Program-made: the position numbers and the translations under genes
Shown here: piece by piece, positions 29,479 through 37,460 of the stretch
Layout: every line of letters starts with the position of its first letter
Position numbering within the stretch: position 1 is the first letter of the stretch
Source of the DNA: Pseudomonas sp.
GTDB lineage: Bacteria; Pseudomonadota; Gammaproteobacteria; Pseudomonadales; Pseudomonadaceae
NCBI RefSeq assembly: GCF_030147005.1
Contig: NZ_JASLAW010000199.1
Location: forward strand, 28,642-92,641
Direction of reading: 5' to 3'
DNA: 64,000 nt
The notes under the pieces: generated by a model
The model's database searches: none
Told to the model about the DNA's origin: nothing
What the model saw: the letters and a program-made list of their open reading frames with translations, nothing else

Positions 29479-30219
29479 CGTGATTTGCTCCTTTGGTTTT
29501 AGAAGAGTACTGCCGTCCCACCTGTATTTTTATCTGGGCGGCTCTTTCTTTATTGTGTCGGCGCAAAGTTATCTCACGCTGACTCTATTGACGATACTTA
29601 CCCAACTATCCTTTCAGCTTCTTTACGAGGCTGTCGTAAATTGCAAGCTCCGTGTCGCAAATCACAGCCAGTCGGTAAACGGGCTGACAACTTCAATGCT
29701 CTTTTCAGACTGTTTAAAAGTTTGAATCCATCCCTGATACACATTGAAACGCTACTGTTTCCTATCGCGAAACCCTGGCTTCCAACCAGGTGTCGTTGCC
29801 GACGATATTGAGGTGAATGCAACAAGCGTGCACAAAGCGCTAATCGAATGTCATTTTTTCGTGAAAAACGTTACGGCAATGTAAAAACCGCATAAGCACG
29901 GGGGTTTTAGGTCGTTTGGTTCCGGTTTGACGTTGAGGTGTTACCTCCGTGCGGCGGTTCACAAAACCGGCAACCGGGCAAAACGTTACCGATTGACCCT
30001 GCCCGGTGGGTAACGGCCGGCTCCCTTTGAAGCATAGGTGGGTCATTTTGGTGCATCCCGTCAAAGCCCGAGTTAGCGTGGTTCACCGAGCCGACTGCCT
30101 CGAAAGGGTGCGTAGAGGCGACCCGTTTGGCTCCGGGCGCTTGCGCATTCGCCGTGAAGCCTTGAGCATTCGGCGTTATGCTGGGCGCCTGTAATTGCCC
30201 TGTCGAACGGAGTGCCCAC
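29479..30219. other. 741 bp gene-poor spacer with structured core
   Basis: No ORF here has a ribosome site, conserved start or coding character. The first 150 bp would hold the porin promoter. The centre (29883-30020) is dense in perfect inverted repeats and is described separately. The last 200 bp, GC-rich with many short inversions (for example GCATTCGGCGTTATGC near 30164), would be the promoter and leader of the HIT-slyX pair. Confidence 0.6.
29883..30020. ncRNA. Candidate structured RNA or leader with pseudoknot potential
   Basis: Perfect complementary segments are: AAAACC 29884-29889 with GGTTTT 29903-29908; CCGGTTT 29922-29928 with AAACCGG 29964-29970, enclosing hairpin GAGGT-GTT-ACCTC 29935-29947; ACCGGGC 29973-29979 with GCCCGGT 30001-30007; CGTTACC 29984-29990 with GGTAACG 30009-30015; CCGGC 29967-29971 with GCCGG 30016-30020. 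The third and fourth pairs interleave as an H-type pseudoknot, and the second and fifth are mutually exclusive, like a switch. The strand is unknown. It could be a leader of the HIT gene (200 nt downstream), a free small RNA, or overlapping protein sites on DNA. Confidence 0.4.
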
Positions 30220-30645
30220 GTGTTCGCTTTAGATCAACGCCTGCAACAAGACACATTGGCCATTGGGGACTTCCCGCTCTGTCGCCTGCTGCTGTCCAAT
30301 GATTCGAATTACCCCTGGTTCATTCTGGTGCCGCGTATTAACGGTATCAGCGAAGTGTTTCAGCTGGATGTCGCCGAGCAACAGACGTTGTGGCAGGAAA
30401 CGACGCGCCTCGCACAGTTGCTGAACGAAGGCCTGAGCGCCGATAAGATGAACATCGGCGCGCTGGGCAACGTCGTCAGCCAACTGCACGTGCACGTCAT
30501 CGTGCGCAAGCGCGACGACGCGGCCTGGCCGGCGCCGGTGTGGGGCAAGCATGCGGCCCGTCCTTACAGTGCAGAGCAGGTGGCGGCGATCCGCGCCCGA
30601 TTGCGTGAATTACTGCCTGCCGATTTCATTTTTACTCAGGACTGA
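30220..30645 (+). CDS. HIT family protein
   Basis: 141 aa histidine-triad protein with the catalytic motif QLHVHVIVR near residue 90 and NIGALGNVVSQ just before it. HIT enzymes hydrolyse or transfer nucleotide monophosphates (AMP-lysine-like substrates, dinucleoside polyphosphates); the physiological substrate is not known for this branch. The start is GTG at 30220, with CGGAG 7 bp upstream. slyX follows after 3 bp, so the two are probably co-transcribed. Confidence 0.9.
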   Translation: MFALDQRLQQDTLAIGDFPLCRLLLSNDSNYPWFILVPRINGISEVFQLDVAEQQTLWQETTRLAQLLNEGLSADKMNIGALGNVVSQLHVHVIVRKRDDAAWPAPVWGKHAARPYSAEQVAAIRARLRELLPADFIFTQD

Positions 30646-30648
30646 ACC

Positions 30649-30855
30649 GTGGACCTGCAAGATCGCGTCACCGATCTGGAAAGCCGTCTGGCTTTCCAGG
30701 ACGACACCATCGAAACCCTCAATGACATTCTGATCGCTCAGCAGCAAGCGGTGGAGCGCCTGCAATTGCAGATGATCGCGTTGCTCAAGCGTCAGGAAGA
30801 GATGGGCGGCCAGTTCGAAACCTCGGAAGAAGAAGCACCGCCGCCGCACTATTGA
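30649..30855 (+). CDS. slyX: SlyX family coiled-coil protein
   Basis: 68 aa SlyX homologue: an almost continuous amphipathic helix with heptads (LQDRVTDLESRLAFQDDTIE, then LNDILIAQQQAVERLQ) and a short acidic, Pro-rich tail ending PPPHY. The GTG start at 30649 lies 3 bp after the HIT stop. The molecular function of SlyX is unknown. A strong terminator follows. Confidence 0.92.
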   Translation: MDLQDRVTDLESRLAFQDDTIETLNDILIAQQQAVERLQLQMIALLKRQEEMGGQFETSEEEAPPPHY

Positions 30856-30870
30856 ATGAATGCGCAATAA

Positions 30871-30911
30871 AAAACCGCGATCCAGCCAACACCGGATCGC
30901 GGTTTTTTTTT
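30871..30911. terminator. Bidirectional terminator after slyX
   Basis: AAAACCGCGATCC and GGATCGCGGTTTTTTTT form a 13 bp stem with flanking A and T runs, between convergent slyX and the membrane cold-shock gene. Confidence 0.92.
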
Positions 30912-30927
30912 GCAGCGCAGGCTGGAA

Positions 30928-31530
30928 TCAGCGACGCGGCAGAGCAGCGATTACATCTTCAGCTTGCAGGCCTTTGTCGCGGTTCATCACCGAGAACTCC
31001 ACGCGCTGGCCTTCGACCAGTACGCGGTGGCCTTCACCACGGATAGCGCGGAAGTGGACGAAGATATCGTCGCCCGAATCGCGCGAAATAAAGCCGAAGC
31101 CTTTGGAGGTGTTGAACCACTTGACGGTCCCGGTATCCCGGTTGGTCATGTCATAGTTTTGCGACGCGGCCGCAGGGGATGAGCGGTAGAAGCTGATGGC
31201 CAAGTGAAGAACGATGGCAACCATAGCAATCACCAGGCTGAGCAGGATGGCCGGGTGGCCACCGACTTCAGGCATGGGCGCCAGCAGGGTAAGGGTTTGA
31301 ACGACTACGGTCAGCACCAGCAGCGCGCTGACCAGGTTTTGCAGTTGATGACGCGTGCCTTTGTTCCAGTAAGGGATTACCGGTGCAAGTGTCAGGTTGA
31401 GAAGGCCGAACAAGGCCAGGTATAGAGCGTCGTATTGTTGCAGGTAGGGCAGGCTTTCAGGCTGCAGGCTCGGGATAAAGGACAGCAGCAAAGCTGCAAC
31501 GCCCGTTAGCAGGTGGACGATTTTCAACAT
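30928..31530 (-). CDS. Four-helix membrane protein with C-terminal cold-shock domain
   Basis: 200 aa. Residues 1-115 have four hydrophobic segments (VHLLTGVAALLLSFIPSL; ALYLALFGLLNLTLAPVI; LVSALLVLTVVVQTLTLL; AILLSLVIAMVAIVLHLAIS), which would place both ends on the same side. Residues 130-196 are a complete cold-shock domain with both RNA-binding motifs, KGFGFI and DIFVHF, ending DVIAALPRR. This would tether a nucleic-acid chaperone to the inner membrane. A start at MTNRDTG (residue 128) could also give a free domain. It is positioned next to dps, as in other pseudomonads. The function is untested. Confidence 0.88.
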   Translation of the reverse strand: MLKIVHLLTGVAALLLSFIPSLQPESLPYLQQYDALYLALFGLLNLTLAPVIPYWNKGTRHQLQNLVSALLVLTVVVQTLTLLAPMPEVGGHPAILLSLVIAMVAIVLHLAISFYRSSPAAASQNYDMTNRDTGTVKWFNTSKGFGFISRDSGDDIFVHFRAIRGEGHRVLVEGQRVEFSVMNRDKGLQAEDVIAALPRR

Positions 31531-31960
31531 TTTGATTAACTCACGTTAAGACGGATCACAAGGAAGAGCTGACTGGCACGGTTCGCTTCTGAACAATGGG
31601 AGGCGTTGAGCACGTGCGCGGGTATCAGCCTATGTGACGTGCCGCAGAAATGAACGGCAGCCACACGCCGCCTATTTAACAGCAAAGGCTGTGCCTACTC
31701 AAATCAAGCATTTCAGGGTATTGCAATCTTGGCGGCATTTTCGCGTCGGAGGCTTGTCCTAGACGGGTGCAGGTAATTTCAGCGGCCTTCCGAGCGTTTT
31801 TTCCTACTCGGCAACCGGCTCGCCGGCCGCTGCCTCGCAAGCGGTGCGGGGCGATTTGCCGCACGTCGCTTGGCTGTGCCGGGCTGCACGCGGCCTGCAC
31901 TCTTGCTAGAGTGGTCCTGCACCTGATCAATGAATGCTCATTAATTGAAGGGGAAAAAAC
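31531..31960. other. Spacer between membrane cold-shock gene and dps
   Basis: 430 bp. It should contain two divergent promoters. I see no convincing ORF or RNA gene. The dps ribosome site (GAAGGGG) is at its right edge. Confidence 0.5.
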
Positions 31961-32434
31961 ATGGCAATCGATATTGGTATCAGTGAAGAAGACCGTAAAT
32001 CCATCGTCGACGGGCTTTCACGGCTGCTGTCCGATACCTATGTACTGTACCTGAAGACCCACAACTTCCATTGGAACGTCACGGGCCCCATGTTTCGTAC
32101 GCTGCACTTGATGTTCGAAGAGCAGTACAACGAGCTGGCGCTGGCGGTGGATTCCATTGCCGAGCGTATCCGTGCCCTGGGCTTTCCGGCACCGGGTGCC
32201 TACTCGATCTACGCCCGTCTGTCTTCGATCAAGGAAGAAGAGGGTGTGCCGAGCGCTGAAGAGATGATCAAGCAATTGGTAGCTGGTCAGGAGGCCGTAA
32301 CCCGCACCGCGCGGGGCATTTTCCCGCTGCTCGACAAGGTCAGCGATGAGCCGACGGCAGACCTGTTGACCCAGCGTATGCAAGTGCACGAAAAAACCGC
32401 GTGGATGCTGCGCTCGCTGCTCGAAAACCAGTAA
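31961..32434 (+). CDS. dps: Dps-family ferritin-like protein
   Basis: 157 aa. The Dps ferroxidase ligands are visible: HNFHWNVTGPMF near residue 35 (His) and DSIAERIRALG near residue 65 (Asp/Glu), and the protein ends with MLRSLLENQ. It oxidises and stores iron and protects DNA and cell from peroxide. Basic DNA-binding tails are absent at both ends, so protection is probably through iron storage (inference). GAAGGGG lies 8 bp upstream of the ATG. Confidence 0.93.
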   Translation: MAIDIGISEEDRKSIVDGLSRLLSDTYVLYLKTHNFHWNVTGPMFRTLHLMFEEQYNELALAVDSIAERIRALGFPAPGAYSIYARLSSIKEEEGVPSAEEMIKQLVAGQEAVTRTARGIFPLLDKVSDEPTADLLTQRMQVHEKTAWMLRSLLENQ

Positions 32435-32616
32435 CCGTCGAACTCGGGTGGCGTCTCCATGGCGCCGCTCACTTGTTTCCCTGTGTTTGCTGGCGTTGTC
32501 CTACGACGCCCAACTCCCCCGTCTTCTGGCTGCTCGTCGCTTCCTGCTGTTTTATAGGCTTACCGTCCAATGGGAGAAACCCATGGACTGCTGTTTGGCA
32601 AGGGAGTGTCACGTGT

Positions 32617-32955
32617 ATGTCATGTGGATTGGGTAAGGGCGTGGAAACCTCTGGTTTTCACAAGATAAAGGTCGACCCCTTTGCGAAAGGGTTCGACATG
32701 GGGCTCGCCAAACCATTATCGCGGTCGGTGCGGCTCAACGGGTTTTCCACGTGCCTGCGGCTTGAACAGATCTACTGGAATATCCTGACGGAAATAGCCA
32801 GGATCAATACCTGCTCGGTCAGTGCGCTGTTGTCCTACGTCGACCGGGAAGTGCATTTGCGTTATGGCGGTGTGAAGAACTTCAGCGGGCTGGTGCGCGT
32901 GGTGTGCGTCGTTCACCTGTTGAAAGGTCGCCTCGGCGCGTGTGGGCCAATGTGA
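32617..32955 (+). CDS. Ribbon-helix-helix domain protein (RHH_4)
   Basis: 112 aa small protein. The central region reads SRSVRLNGFSTCLRLEQIYW, then LTEIARINTCSVSALLSYVD, an RHH_4-type fold in which the first stretch would be the DNA-contacting strand. KNFSGLVRVVCVVHLLKG follows. The ATG at 32617 has AGGGAG 8 bp upstream; the frame is open back to 32401, but that part overlaps the dps end and looks non-coding. No antitoxin-type partner is adjacent. It probably is a DNA-binding regulator whose target is unknown. Confidence 0.82.
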   Translation: MSCGLGKGVETSGFHKIKVDPFAKGFDMGLAKPLSRSVRLNGFSTCLRLEQIYWNILTEIARINTCSVSALLSYVDREVHLRYGGVKNFSGLVRVVCVVHLLKGRLGACGPM

Positions 32956-32965
32956 TAGGAGGGCT

Positions 32966-33004
32966 CCAAGGCCCGGCTCTTCCTTCTGGCGGGCCGGGCC
33001 TTGG
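32966..33004 (+). terminator. Probable terminator after the RHH gene
   Basis: CCAAGGCCCGGC (32966-32977) pairs perfectly with GCCGGGCCTTGG (32993-33004), 12 bp. There is no T run, so it may be a processing or attenuating hairpin instead. Confidence 0.5.
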
Positions 33005-33127
33005 GCAGAAAGCCGGCTGCGCTGCCTCGATTTACCAGATATAATCCCGCGCTTTGCTGCGCATGCCGGGCTTTATGCAAAACGGCAGGGCGTGGCGCAG
33101 TAACGATCTGATCGCCGAGACATCTCC

Positions 33128-33349
33128 ATGCCCATGTACGACTATCAATGCGCTTCCTGTGGTCATCAGTTGGAAGCCATTCAGAAGATCAGCGCCGCGC
33201 CGTTGGTCGATTGCCCTGCCTGCCAGGCACCTGAGTTGAAAAAAATGTTGTCCATGCCGGGCTTCCGCCTGAGCGGCAGCGGCTGGTACGAGACCGATTT
33301 CAAGACCGGCGCCAAGAAGAATCTGGCGGGCGGCGACAAAGCAGACTGA
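33128..33349 (+). CDS. FmdB-like zinc ribbon protein
   Basis: 73 aa. The N-terminal zinc ribbon MPMYDYQCASCGHQLE with a second pair DCPACQ gives CxxC-x(n)-CxxC, followed by the conserved KKMLSMPGFRLSGSGWYETD segment. FmdB/YidE-type proteins are small zinc-binding proteins of unknown role. It lies directly upstream of aspS, as I recall from other pseudomonads. A Shine-Dalgarno is weak (GAGA 8 bp upstream). Confidence 0.92.
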   Translation: MPMYDYQCASCGHQLEAIQKISAAPLVDCPACQAPELKKMLSMPGFRLSGSGWYETDFKTGAKKNLAGGDKAD

Positions 33350-33457
33350 GTTGAACTCTACGCGCAGGCTCCCGCATTATCCGTCCCCTGCTTTAATGTA
33401 CGGTGACGAGGCAGGCCTGCCACCGAATTTCGAATTACGAGAAGTGAAAACACTACC

Positions 33458-35233
33458 ATGATGCGCAGCCACTATTGCGGCCAACTGAACGAGGCCCTGG
33501 AAGGTCAGGAAATCACCCTTTGCGGATGGGTTCACCGTCGCCGCGACCACGGCGGGGTGATCTTCCTCGATATCCGTGATCGTGACGGCCTGGCCCAGGT
33601 GGTGTTCGATCCGGACCGTGCCGAGAGCTTCGCCGCCGCCGACCGCGTGCGCAGCGAATACGTCGTGAAGATCACCGGCAAGGTGCGCCTGCGTCCGGCC
33701 GGTGCCGTGAACAAGAACATGGCCTCCGGCGGTATTGAAGTGCTGGGCTACGAGCTGGAAGTGCTGAACGAGTCGGAAACCCCGCCGTTCCCACTCAACG
33801 AATATTCCGACGTTGGCGAGGAAACCCGCCTGCGCTATCGCTTCCTGGACCTGCGTCGCCCGGAAATGGCCGAGAAGCTGCGTCTGCGTTCACGCATGAC
33901 CACCAGCATCCGCCGCTTCCTCGACGAGAACGGCTTCCTCGACGTCGAAACGCCGATCCTCACCCGGGCCACTCCGGAAGGCGCGCGCGACTACCTGGTA
34001 CCGAGCCGTACCCACCCCGGTTCGTTCTTCGCGCTGCCGCAATCGCCGCAATTGTTCAAGCAACTGCTGATGGTGGCCGGCTTCGACCGTTACTACCAGA
34101 TCGCCAAGTGTTTCCGTGACGAAGACCTGCGTGCTGATCGCCAGCCTGAATTCACCCAGATCGACATCGAGACCAGCTTCCTCGATGAAAAAGAGATCAT
34201 GGGCCTCACCGAACAAATGATCCGCAACCTGTTCAAGGAAGTGCTGGACCTGGAGTTCGGCGAATTCCCGCACATGACCTTCGAAGAGGCCATGCGTCGC
34301 TACGGTTCCGACAAGCCGGACCTGCGCAACCCGTTGGAACTGGTCGACGTGGCAGACCAACTCAAAGACGTCGACTTCAAGGTGTTCAGCGGCCCGGCCA
34401 ACGACCCCAAATGCCGCATCGCTGCTCTGCGTGTGCCTGGCGGCGCGAGCATGCCGCGCAAGCAGATCGACGATTACACCAAGTTCGTCGGCATCTACGG
34501 TGCCAAAGGCCTGGCCTACATCAAGGTCAACGAGCGCGCCAACGGTGTTGACGGCCTGCAATCGCCGATCGTGAAAAACATCCCGGAAGCCAACCTGAAC
34601 ACGATCCTCGATCGCGTCGGTGCGGTTGATGGCGACATCGTGTTCTTCGGTGCCGACAAAGCCAAGATCGTCAGCGAAGCCCTGGGCGCGCTGCGCATCA
34701 AGCTCGGTCACGACCTGAGCCTGCTGACCTGCGAATGGGCGCCGATGTGGGTTGTCGACTTCCCGATGTTCGAAGAGAACGACGACGGCAGCTTCAGCGC
34801 CTTGCACCACCCGTTCACCGCGCCGAAGTGCTCTCCAGCCGAGCTGGAAGCCAACCCGGCCGGCGCGCTTTCCCGTGCCTACGACATGGTGCTCAACGGC
34901 ACTGAGTTGGGTGGCGGTTCGATCCGTATTCACCGCAAAGAGATGCAGCAAGCGGTGTTCCGCCTGCTGGGCATCAACGAAGCGGAACAGGAAGAGAAGT
35001 TCGGCTTCCTGCTCGACGCGCTCAAATACGGTGCGCCGCCGCACGGTGGCCTGGCCTTCGGCCTGGACCGTCTGGTGATGCTGATGACCGGCGCCCAGTC
35101 GATCCGTGAAGTGATTGCGTTCCCGAAAACCCAGAGCGCCGCGGACGTCATGACCCAGGCACCGGGTGTGGTGGATGCCAAGGCACTGCGCGAATTGCAC
35201 ATTCGCCTGCGCGAGACGCCGAAGGCTGAGTAA
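33458..35233 (+). CDS. aspS: Aspartyl-tRNA synthetase (probably non-discriminating)
   Basis: 591 aa bacterial-type class II synthetase. It has an N-terminal anticodon-binding OB fold (residues 1-105), class II motif 2 FRDEDLRADRQPEFTQID, a GAD insertion (about 290-420), and motif 3 GLAFGLDRLVMLMTGA. His31 and the small-residue segment PAGAV at 80-84 match the sites reported to let the P. aeruginosa enzyme charge both tRNA-Asp and tRNA-Asn. In that species Asn-tRNA is then made by GatCAB; gatCAB is not in this window. The start is the first of two ATGs. Confidence 0.97.
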   Translation: MMRSHYCGQLNEALEGQEITLCGWVHRRRDHGGVIFLDIRDRDGLAQVVFDPDRAESFAAADRVRSEYVVKITGKVRLRPAGAVNKNMASGGIEVLGYELEVLNESETPPFPLNEYSDVGEETRLRYRFLDLRRPEMAEKLRLRSRMTTSIRRFLDENGFLDVETPILTRATPEGARDYLVPSRTHPGSFFALPQSPQLFKQLLMVAGFDRYYQIAKCFRDEDLRADRQPEFTQIDIETSFLDEKEIMGLTEQMIRNLFKEVLDLEFGEFPHMTFEEAMRRYGSDKPDLRNPLELVDVADQLKDVDFKVFSGPANDPKCRIAALRVPGGASMPRKQIDDYTKFVGIYGAKGLAYIKVNERANGVDGLQSPIVKNIPEANLNTILDRVGAVDGDIVFFGADKAKIVSEALGALRIKLGHDLSLLTCEWAPMWVVDFPMFEENDDGSFSALHHPFTAPKCSPAELEANPAGALSRAYDMVLNGTELGGGSIRIHRKEMQQAVFRLLGINEAEQEEKFGFLLDALKYGAPPHGGLAFGLDRLVMLMTGAQSIREVIAFPKTQSAADVMTQAPGVVDAKALRELHIRLRETPKAE

Positions 35234-35273
35234 GGCTGCGGCGTGAAAGCGCGATAAGGCAGTACGCAGTCAA

Positions 35274-35301
35274 AAAGGCGCATCTTCGGATGCGTCTTTG
35301 C
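35274..35301 (+). terminator. aspS terminator with UUCG loop
   Basis: AAAGGCGCATC-TTCG-GATGCGTCTTT forms a hairpin closed by a stable tetraloop and followed by TTTGCGTTT, 40 bp after the aspS stop. Confidence 0.8.
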
Positions 35302-35367
35302 GTTTAAAAGAGGGAAATCCCGCCCAGCGGGATTGATACGGTTTCTACAGAATTTCGGAGTTGTGTT

Positions 35368-36114
35368 ATGGCTGGCCATTCCAAGTGGGCGAACATCAAG
35401 CACCGCAAAGAGCGTCAGGATGCCAAGAAAGGCAAGATCTTCACCAAGTGGATCCGCGAGCTGACCGTCGCCGCCCGTCAGGGTGGCGGCGACCCTGGCT
35501 CCAACCCGCGTCTGCGCCTGGCGCTGGACAAGGCGCTCGGCGCCAACATGAGCCGTGACATCATCGACCGCGCCGTGGCCCGTGGTGCCGGCGCCGCCGA
35601 CACCGACGACATGGTCGAGTTGACCTATGAAGGCTACGGCCCAGGTGGCGTTGCGGTGATGGTCGAATGCATGACCGATAACCGCAACCGTACCGCAGCA
35701 GCGGTTCGCCATGCGTTCAGCAAGTGCGGCGGCAACCTGGGGACCGACGGTTCGGTGGCCTACCTGTTCGAGCGCAAGGGCCAGATTACCTTTGCGCCGG
35801 GCACGGATGAAGACGCGTTAATGGAAGCCGCGATGGAGGCGGATGCCGACGACGTGGTCACCAACGAAGATGGCTCCATCGACGTGTTTACCTCGTTCGC
35901 CAGCTTCTACGCGGTGCGCAACGCCCTGGAGGCCGCAGGTTTCAAGGGCACGGATGCGGAAATTGTGATGCTGCCGACCACCAGCGCCGAATTGGACCTG
36001 GACGGTGCGCAGAAGGTGTTGAAGCTGCTGGATATGCTCGAAGACCTGGACGATGTGCAGAACGTGTATTCGAACGCCGATATTCCGGAATCTGTAGCAG
36101 AGCAACTTTCTTAG
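35368..36114 (+). CDS. yebC: YebC/PmpR family transcriptional regulator
   Basis: 248 aa, full length. It starts MAGHSKWANIKHRKERQDAK and contains NPRLRLALDKALGANMSRD and GYGPGGVAVMVECMTDNRNR, all YebC signatures. In P. aeruginosa the homologue PmpR represses the quinolone-signal regulator gene; other YebC proteins aid translation of polyproline. Which applies here is unknown. It is located between aspS and ruvC, the usual Pseudomonas order. Confidence 0.95.
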   Translation: MAGHSKWANIKHRKERQDAKKGKIFTKWIRELTVAARQGGGDPGSNPRLRLALDKALGANMSRDIIDRAVARGAGAADTDDMVELTYEGYGPGGVAVMVECMTDNRNRTAAAVRHAFSKCGGNLGTDGSVAYLFERKGQITFAPGTDEDALMEAAMEADADDVVTNEDGSIDVFTSFASFYAVRNALEAAGFKGTDAEIVMLPTTSAELDLDGAQKVLKLLDMLEDLDDVQNVYSNADIPESVAEQLS

Positions 36115-36130
36115 TACAACGAAGACCCCC

Positions 36131-36222
36131 CTGTGGGAGCGGGCTTGCTCGCGAAGGCGGTGTATCAGTCAATCTACTCAGTGATTGACACTCCGCCTTC
36201 GCGAGCAAGCCCGCTTCAAAAG
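36131..36222. repeat. REPIN between yebC and ruvC
   Basis: CTGTGGGAGCGGGCTTGCTC...GCGAAGGCGG and its inverse CCGCCTTCGCGAGCAAGCCC enclose a spacer with the smaller inversion TCAATCTACTCAGTGATTGA. The ruvC leader starts just after it. Confidence 0.88.
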
Positions 36223-36256
36223 GGGTTATGTGTGTTCCCACTAACCCGCAGGCGTT

Positions 36257-36781
36257 ATGACTTTAATCCTAGGTATCGACCCCGGTTCGCGCATCACCGG
36301 TTTTGGCGTGGTGCAGCACACCCCGCGTGGCTGCGTCTATGTCGCCTCGGGCTGCATCCGCACCGGCGCGGGGGAGTTGGCCGAACGCCTGCAGATCGTC
36401 TATCGCGGCGTGCGCGAAGTCATCCAGACTTACGGGCCGGTTACCATGGGCATCGAAAAAGTGTTTATGGCCAAGAATGCCGACTCGGCGCTGAAGCTCG
36501 GCCAGGCCCGTGGCGCGGCCATTGTGGCGGGGGCGGAGGAGGGCATGGAAATCGCCGAATACACCGCGACCCAGGTCAAACAGGCCGTGGTCGGCACCGG
36601 GGGCGCAAATAAAGAACAGGTGCAGATGATGGTCATGCACATGCTCAAGCTCACCTCCAAACCCCAGATCGACGCGTCCGACGCCCTGGCCATTGCCATT
36701 TGCCACGCCCACACCCGCTCCAGCCTGCTGCCTCATGGTTTGGGCGCCGCACGCAGTCGTGGCGGACGCCTGCGTCTCTGA
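36257..36781 (+). CDS. ruvC: Holliday junction endonuclease RuvC
   Basis: 174 aa. It cuts Holliday junctions as a dimer. The acidic active-site residues are in GIDPGSRITGFG (Asp near 7), MGIEKVFMAKN (Glu near 68) and the C-terminal IDASDALAIAICHAH pair. It is the first gene of a ruvCAB run; ruvA begins 67 bp later. Confidence 0.97.
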   Translation: MTLILGIDPGSRITGFGVVQHTPRGCVYVASGCIRTGAGELAERLQIVYRGVREVIQTYGPVTMGIEKVFMAKNADSALKLGQARGAAIVAGAEEGMEIAEYTATQVKQAVVGTGGANKEQVQMMVMHMLKLTSKPQIDASDALAIAICHAHTRSSLLPHGLGAARSRGGRLRL

Positions 36782-36848
36782 TAGCATCAGCGCAATCGAA
36801 ATGTGCGGTCAGCCTTGGTCTGACCCCCACGCTTTAAGGATCTGAACC

Positions 36849-37460
36849 GTGATTGGACGCTTGCGCGGCACCCTGGCTGAGAAACAGCCGCCGCACCTGA
36901 TTCTGGATGTAAATGGGTTGGGGTACGAGCTGGAAGTGCCCATGACCACCCTGTATCGCCTGCCGTCGGTCGGCGAGCCGCTGACGCTGCACACCCATCT
37001 GGTTGTGCGCGAAGATGCGCAATTGCTCTATGGTTTCATTGGCAAGCGCGACCGTGATTTCTTTCGCGAGCTGATTCGCCTCAATGGCGTAGGGCCCAAG
37101 CTGGCCCTGGCGTTGATGTCGAGCCTGGAAGTGGATGAACTGGTACGTGCCGTTTCAGCCCAGGACACCTCGGCCCTGACCAAGGTGCCCGGTGTCGGCA
37201 AGAAAACCGCCGAGCGCCTGCTGGTGGAACTCAAGGATCGTTTCAAGGCCTGGGAAGTGGTGCCGAGCATGTTCGCCCTGGTACCGAACCAGCCGGATAT
37301 GCCGGCAGGCCAGGTCGCCAGTGCCGAAAGCGATGCCGTCAGCGCGTTGATCTCCCTGGGCTACAAGCCGCAGGAGGCCAGCAAAGCGGTGTCGGCGATC
37401 AAGGACAAGAACCTGAGCAGCGAAGACATGATCCGCCGAGCCCTGAAGGGAATGATTTAA
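36849..37460 (+). CDS. ruvA: Holliday junction branch migration protein RuvA
   Basis: 203 aa. The N-terminal OB fold is IGRLRGTLAEKQPPHLILDV. Tandem helix-hairpin-helix motifs follow (LNGVGPKLALALMSSLE and VPGVGKKTAERLLVELKDR). A flexible linker leads to the C-terminal RuvB-binding domain (SALISLGYKPQEASKAVSAI). The GTG start at 36849 is preceded by AAGGA. ruvB follows with no gap. Confidence 0.97.
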   Translation: MIGRLRGTLAEKQPPHLILDVNGLGYELEVPMTTLYRLPSVGEPLTLHTHLVVREDAQLLYGFIGKRDRDFFRELIRLNGVGPKLALALMSSLEVDELVRAVSAQDTSALTKVPGVGKKTAERLLVELKDRFKAWEVVPSMFALVPNQPDMPAGQVASAESDAVSALISLGYKPQEASKAVSAIKDKNLSSEDMIRRALKGMI

